From positions 60,308 to 124,307 of the forward strand of contig CAYTPI010000013.1 in NCBI GenBank assembly GCA_964439625.1: a stretch of DNA of 64,000 nt, read 5' to 3'. Origin of the DNA: CAYTPI01 sp964439625. GTDB taxonomy: Bacteria; Chloroflexota; Anaerolineae; Aggregatilineales; UBA3940. The translations under genes were made by a program, and so were the position numbers. Shown here piece by piece: positions 60,594-64,000 of this stretch (positions within the stretch are counted from its first letter, which is position 1; each line of letters begins with the position of its first letter). Under the pieces are notes generated by a model that was not told the origin of the DNA, did no database searches, and saw only the letters and a program-made list of their open reading frames with translations.

Positions 60594-61616
60594 ATGCGTA
60601 ATCTTCTTGTGACCGGTGGCGCTGGCTTTATCGGCAGTAATTTTGTTCGCTACATACTCAATCGCTATAGTGACCTAAACATCACCGTTTTTGATAAATT
60701 GACCTACGCAGGCAACCTAGATAACTTAACGCCTGTTGATGACAACAGGCGCTATGCATTTGTTCAAGGTGACATTGCTGACAGAGAGTCCGTCCGTAGG
60801 GCGCTTCAACAGCATGATATTGATACTGTCATCAACTTCGCTGCCGAGTCACACGTTGACCGCAGCATCCTCGAACCAGACGCTTTCATCCAAACTGATG
60901 TGGTTGGTGTTTACACGTTGCTTGATGAAAGCAAAAACCATGATGTCGAGCGTTTTTTGCAGGTCAGTACGGATGAAGTCTACGGGTCAATTTCAGAGGG
61001 GTTTTTCAAGGAAGGCGATTCCTTTGAGCCTAACTCACCCTATGCCGCTAGCAAGGCAGGTGGCGAACTAATGGTACGTGCTTACCACGTCACTTATGGA
61101 ATGAACACGGTAGTCACCCGCGGCAGTAATACCTTTGGCCCCAACCAATATCCTGAAAAACTTTTGCCCCTGTTTGTTACCAACGCAATCGATGACCAAC
61201 CATTGCCAATGTACGGGGACGGCATGCAAGTTCGTGACTGGTTATTTGTCGAAGACCATTGCAGTGGCATTGATATGGTGTTGCGTGACGGCGTCAATGG
61301 GGAAGCCTATAACCTCGGTGGCGAAAATGAGATGCATAACATCGATGTGATTAAGCAGATGCTGTCGATCCTTGGTAAGCCCGAATCACTAATACAGTTT
61401 GTTGAAGACCGCCAAGGGCACGATTTGCGCTACGCGTTGGATAACAGCAAACTGTACGACCTTGGCTGGGAACACAGCTATGACTTCGACAAAGCCCTTG
61501 AGCACACAGTTCGTTGGTATGTTGAGCATGAGAATTGGTGGCGCAAAATTAAGACTGGCGAGTACCTTGAATACTATCAGCGTCAATATGGTGATCGGCT
61601 AAAGAGCAGCGAATGA
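60594..61616 (+). CDS. rmlB: dTDP-glucose 4,6-dehydratase
   Basis: A 340-residue extended short-chain dehydrogenase. The NAD motif is LVTGGAGFIGSNFVRYIL, the catalytic Thr-Asp-Glu are in VSTDEVYGSI, and the Tyr/Lys pair is in SPYAASKAGGELMVRAY. NFAAESHVDRSILEPD is diagnostic for RmlB. It converts dTDP-glucose to the 4-keto-6-deoxy sugar used for rhamnose. ATG at 60594 is preferred to a TTG two codons before. Its stop overlaps the next gene by 4 bp (ATGA), an odd coupling with a solute-binding lipoprotein. Confidence 0.96.
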   Translation: MRNLLVTGGAGFIGSNFVRYILNRYSDLNITVFDKLTYAGNLDNLTPVDDNRRYAFVQGDIADRESVRRALQQHDIDTVINFAAESHVDRSILEPDAFIQTDVVGVYTLLDESKNHDVERFLQVSTDEVYGSISEGFFKEGDSFEPNSPYAASKAGGELMVRAYHVTYGMNTVVTRGSNTFGPNQYPEKLLPLFVTNAIDDQPLPMYGDGMQVRDWLFVEDHCSGIDMVLRDGVNGEAYNLGGENEMHNIDVIKQMLSILGKPESLIQFVEDRQGHDLRYALDNSKLYDLGWEHSYDFDKALEHTVRWYVEHENWWRKIKTGEYLEYYQRQYGDRLKSSE

Positions 61617-63508
61617 TCCGCCGTAAAGTAGTAAATCACTGGGGTATGGTAGCCTATATCGTCATAGTGCTTGCACTTGTTGGGTGTGGTTCTGAGCCAG
61701 ATAGCGCATCGCAACAAAATTTAGACGAGCAGCAGTTACAAGAAGAAGCGGTTGTCCAACCCACGGTGGAACCAACCGAAGTGCCGTTTAAGGAGACTTT
61801 GGCGCTCTGCGGTCTTAATCCCCCTGATGTGCTTTTGACAGATCGTGGTCCGACGGCAGACGCAGTGCGCAGCATGACAATGCTCCAGCCGGTGATCTTC
61901 GGTGAAGACTACGTTGCTGAAGTTGACGATCAATACACGTATCTCGTTGCACTGCCCTCTGTTGGTGACGACACACTGCGCCGCAACGATTTTGGTCAAA
62001 CTGTTGTAACGCTCCGTTATCGTTCGGATTTAGTCTGGTCTGATGGTGAAATCTTTGATGCTGCCGATGCGGCACTAGGGTTCATCCTCCCGCCTCCACC
62101 TGACAAGCCAACCTTTGAGACTGTATCAGTTACTCAGGTGGATCAATTTACGCTGCAAGTTGTCGCGGCCCCCGGGGCAGAATACCCTTATGTTCCCTTC
62201 CATGTGCCCGCCCCGGAGCACGTTTTTGGCCCTGAAGCATACCCGGAGACAATCCTTAATTCGGCCTTTGCTACGAGCTTGACTCCATCGCTGGGGTTGT
62301 ACACGGCTCAACTGGAGGCGGACAGCATTAGCCTAACCCAAAACCCTATTTTTACCGGTGTCGTTGGCCTACCTTCGGTAATAGTTCGCACCGTCAGTGA
62401 CTCCACGACACTGGCAAACGAGGTTGCCAGTACCAACTGTGATGCAGCTATTGACGGCTACCTTACTCTGGAACAGTATACGCCCTTACAGTCTAACCCG
62501 GCGCTAAGTTCTGTCGCTTATAACTCGCCTGTACGTGAACAGCTTTTCTTGAACACTCACACACCCTCAGTGACGGGGCGCGTACCCTATTTCGCCGATG
62601 TCCGCGTCCGACAAGCTGTCGCGTTTGCGATTGACATTGAAGCAATTGCTGCTGCGCGGACAAATTTTAGCCCACTTACCACATGGATTGTGCCGGAGCA
62701 TTGGGCCGCCGCACCGCAAGCCGCGCCGACTTATGCACCTGATCAAGCACAGGCCCTGCTCGCTGAAGCGGGTTGGTCGGATACAGACGGGGATGGCGTG
62801 CTTCAATATGGCGGTGTCGGCGGTGAGTACAACTGTCAACGCGGTCGTTGGTTGGTTGAAGAAGATACGTCGTTTAGCGTCTCGCTGATCTACCCTAGCG
62901 GTGACGTAGCTCGTCAAACAGTAGCAGAAACGATTGTGTCACAACTCGCTGATATCGGTATTGAGGTTGTGGCTCGCCCCGTTGACCCTGCCGATATGTT
63001 TGATCAGGCTGGACCTTTGGCACAGCGCCAATTTGACCTGGCGCTCTTGGCGGGCGTCAACCGACCTGACCCAGATGGTATTGCGCTTTGGGTCGGCTCA
63101 GAAGTGTTTGTCAACCCACCAGATGGCGCACTTGTTCACCGTTGGGAACTTGAAGATCGTTATATTGAGACGCTACAACTCGCCGAGATCGCGGCAATCA
63201 ATAACATTCCCAGTTTTGCCAACGATTTCTCCGGTCAGAACTTTTCAGGTTGGTGTAATGAAGCTGCCAACCTTGCCGTCACAGAAGCCAATCGTGCCCT
63301 CAACTTTGATCAGCGTGCTGTGGCCTATGCTCAGCAGCAGCAAATTTTCGCAGAGGAGCGCCCGGTCATTCCGTTGTATGCTCGCCCTGAATTCGTGGTC
63401 AGTCAGGCATACGTGTGTGGTATTACACCTAACCCATTTGACCCCGTGACGTGGCATATTGGGGCTTGGTATTTTGATGAAACGGGTGCTTGTGACGCGT
63501 CACCATAA
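61613..63508 (+). CDS. Family 5 extracellular solute-binding lipoprotein
   Basis: A 631-residue protein. After a basic start, the helix MVAYIVIVLALVG leads to a lipobox Cys (LVGCGSE, ~Cys 26). The mature part follows the SBP_bac_5 (peptide/nickel/oligosaccharide) layout: TLRYRSDLVWSDGEIFDAAD near ~130, FADVRVRQAVAFAIDIEAI at ~335 and AQALLAEAGWSDTDGDGVL at ~385. It would deliver a peptide or other solute to an ABC importer, but no permease or ATPase genes follow; the next element is a transposase remnant, so the importer genes may have been lost or lie elsewhere. It is coupled to rmlB by an ATGA overlap. Confidence 0.9.
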   Translation: MIRRKVVNHWGMVAYIVIVLALVGCGSEPDSASQQNLDEQQLQEEAVVQPTVEPTEVPFKETLALCGLNPPDVLLTDRGPTADAVRSMTMLQPVIFGEDYVAEVDDQYTYLVALPSVGDDTLRRNDFGQTVVTLRYRSDLVWSDGEIFDAADAALGFILPPPPDKPTFETVSVTQVDQFTLQVVAAPGAEYPYVPFHVPAPEHVFGPEAYPETILNSAFATSLTPSLGLYTAQLEADSISLTQNPIFTGVVGLPSVIVRTVSDSTTLANEVASTNCDAAIDGYLTLEQYTPLQSNPALSSVAYNSPVREQLFLNTHTPSVTGRVPYFADVRVRQAVAFAIDIEAIAAARTNFSPLTTWIVPEHWAAAPQAAPTYAPDQAQALLAEAGWSDTDGDGVLQYGGVGGEYNCQRGRWLVEEDTSFSVSLIYPSGDVARQTVAETIVSQLADIGIEVVARPVDPADMFDQAGPLAQRQFDLALLAGVNRPDPDGIALWVGSEVFVNPPDGALVHRWELEDRYIETLQLAEIAAINNIPSFANDFSGQNFSGWCNEAANLAVTEANRALNFDQRAVAYAQQQQIFAEERPVIPLYARPEFVVSQAYVCGITPNPFDPVTWHIGAWYFDETGACDASP

Positions 63509-63692
63509 TCAGATTGGCTGATAACACGCTGTAGTCAAGCGTACATGACAAGCAAGTAAAATAACCTTATGTGACTATTCTTCAATTACTGTATTGCTGT
63601 GTATTACCGTTGATGGCGTTGGCAGGGCTGCGTGCCTTGTTTCAGGGGTGCATCGTCTTGTCAAAGCAGTTTATCGTCCCATCAATCCATGC

Positions 63693-64000
63693 TCATCTTG
63701 TGGGCTTGTCGTTGATAATGCCATCCTTGGCGGTTGTTGGGGCTGTTTGCTTCAAGTCAATTGTGTTCGCGCACCTATCCCGATCATTCGGGTCTTGGGG
63801 ACGCTGAACCTTCTGCTCAAAGCTGTCGATTACCGCCGCCAATCTAGGCGTGTCTTGCCGCAACTGATCCAGTTTGCGCCGCCGTTTGCGTCCCGGATCA
63901 GGCATCCACATCGTATCGCGTCCGGATTGCTCTAGGATGGGCAACACACGCTGAATGATCCGACTGACTGTCGAGTCGCTCACGCCAAACAGATAGCCCA
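63693..64000 (-). pseudogene. IS5-like transposase fragment (HTH/DDE_Tnp_4 type), partial at window edge
   Basis: On the minus strand the frame is open from the window edge: YLFGVSDSTVSRIIQRVLPI is the helix-turn-helix of the HARBI1-like/DDE_Tnp_4 transposases, followed by the first catalytic-strand region AVIDSFEQKVQRPQDPNDRD. After that point family similarity stops: the expected RYYSGKKKxHTLK block is missing and the frame ends at 63693 after ~28 unrelated residues. The element therefore looks truncated or deleted at its 3' side. The 5' part lies beyond the window. The space 63509-63692 holds no gene I can support. Confidence 0.75.

Overview
The window reads as a chromosomal segment of a bacterium of the phylum Chloroflexota, probably class Anaerolineae or a relative. 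That assignment is inference. It rests on a perfect CIRCE operator in front of hrcA-grpE-dnaK-dnaJ-prmA, a DHH/CBS/CCA-adding fusion enzyme, YokE-like PH-domain paralogues, a TrpB2-type tryptophan synthase beta chain, long PDZ/GAF histidine kinases, LamG-like and DUF3179 lipoproteins, frequent TTG/GTG starts, and a Gram-positive style split of chain-length regulator and kinase. The sequence contains three runs of exactly 10 N, so it is a scaffold, probably from a metagenome or draft assembly. Each run damages a gene.

Layout. 1-2.2 kb: two paralogous PH-domain proteins. 2.3-5.7 kb (minus): membrane pyrophosphatase (gap near its start), a HIT protein and a membrane-anchored LamG-like protein. 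5.9-9.2 kb: a LolD/MacB-type ABC ATPase with its FtsX permease. 9.3-12 kb: the DHH/CBS/CCA fusion. 11.9-13.9 kb (minus): photolyase translationally coupled to a PEBP protein; the photolyase carries a GC-rich foreign insert next to a gap. 14.1-20.7 kb (minus): a tight set of histidine kinase, receiver, TPR protein, possible small membrane protein and HD alarmone hydrolase. 20.8-28.2 kb: the heat-shock operon under CIRCE, running into prmA and a small kinase. 28.3-33.7 kb: trpS, a GT39 glycosyltransferase, trpB2 and (minus) a GlcG/HbpS protein. 34-35.9 kb: a four-domain S1 protein, rpsU and infA. 36-42.5 kb: mixed housekeeping and repair genes (endonuclease IV, cupin, soluble pyrophosphatase, transaldolase, uracil-DNA glycosylase, CPBP protease, FHA, sirtuin). 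42.5-44.5 kb: two polytopic permease-like proteins. 44.5-53.9 kb: a polysaccharide region with rmlD, three glycosyltransferases, rnhB, two Wzz/CpsC-like proteins, a GNAT, a CpsD-like kinase, a creatininase-family protein and rmlA. 54-56.1 kb: tex. 56.2-60.5 kb: two secreted calcium-binding TSP3 proteins, a DUF3179 lipoprotein and a small conserved protein. 60.6-63.5 kb: rmlB and a coupled family 5 solute-binding lipoprotein. The right edge holds a truncated IS5-like transposase.

Functionally the window combines protein quality control, translation (S1, bS21, IF-1, TrpRS, PrmA), DNA repair and surface polysaccharide synthesis. dTDP-rhamnose genes rmlA, rmlB and rmlD are present but scattered, and rmlC is not here. 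I saw no tRNA, rRNA, CRISPR array or recognisable defence island. The most useful observations are the three gap-associated corrections, the five-gene sensor operon ending in an alarmone hydrolase, and several strong palindromes between genes. I did not find convincing evidence of a wholly new system.
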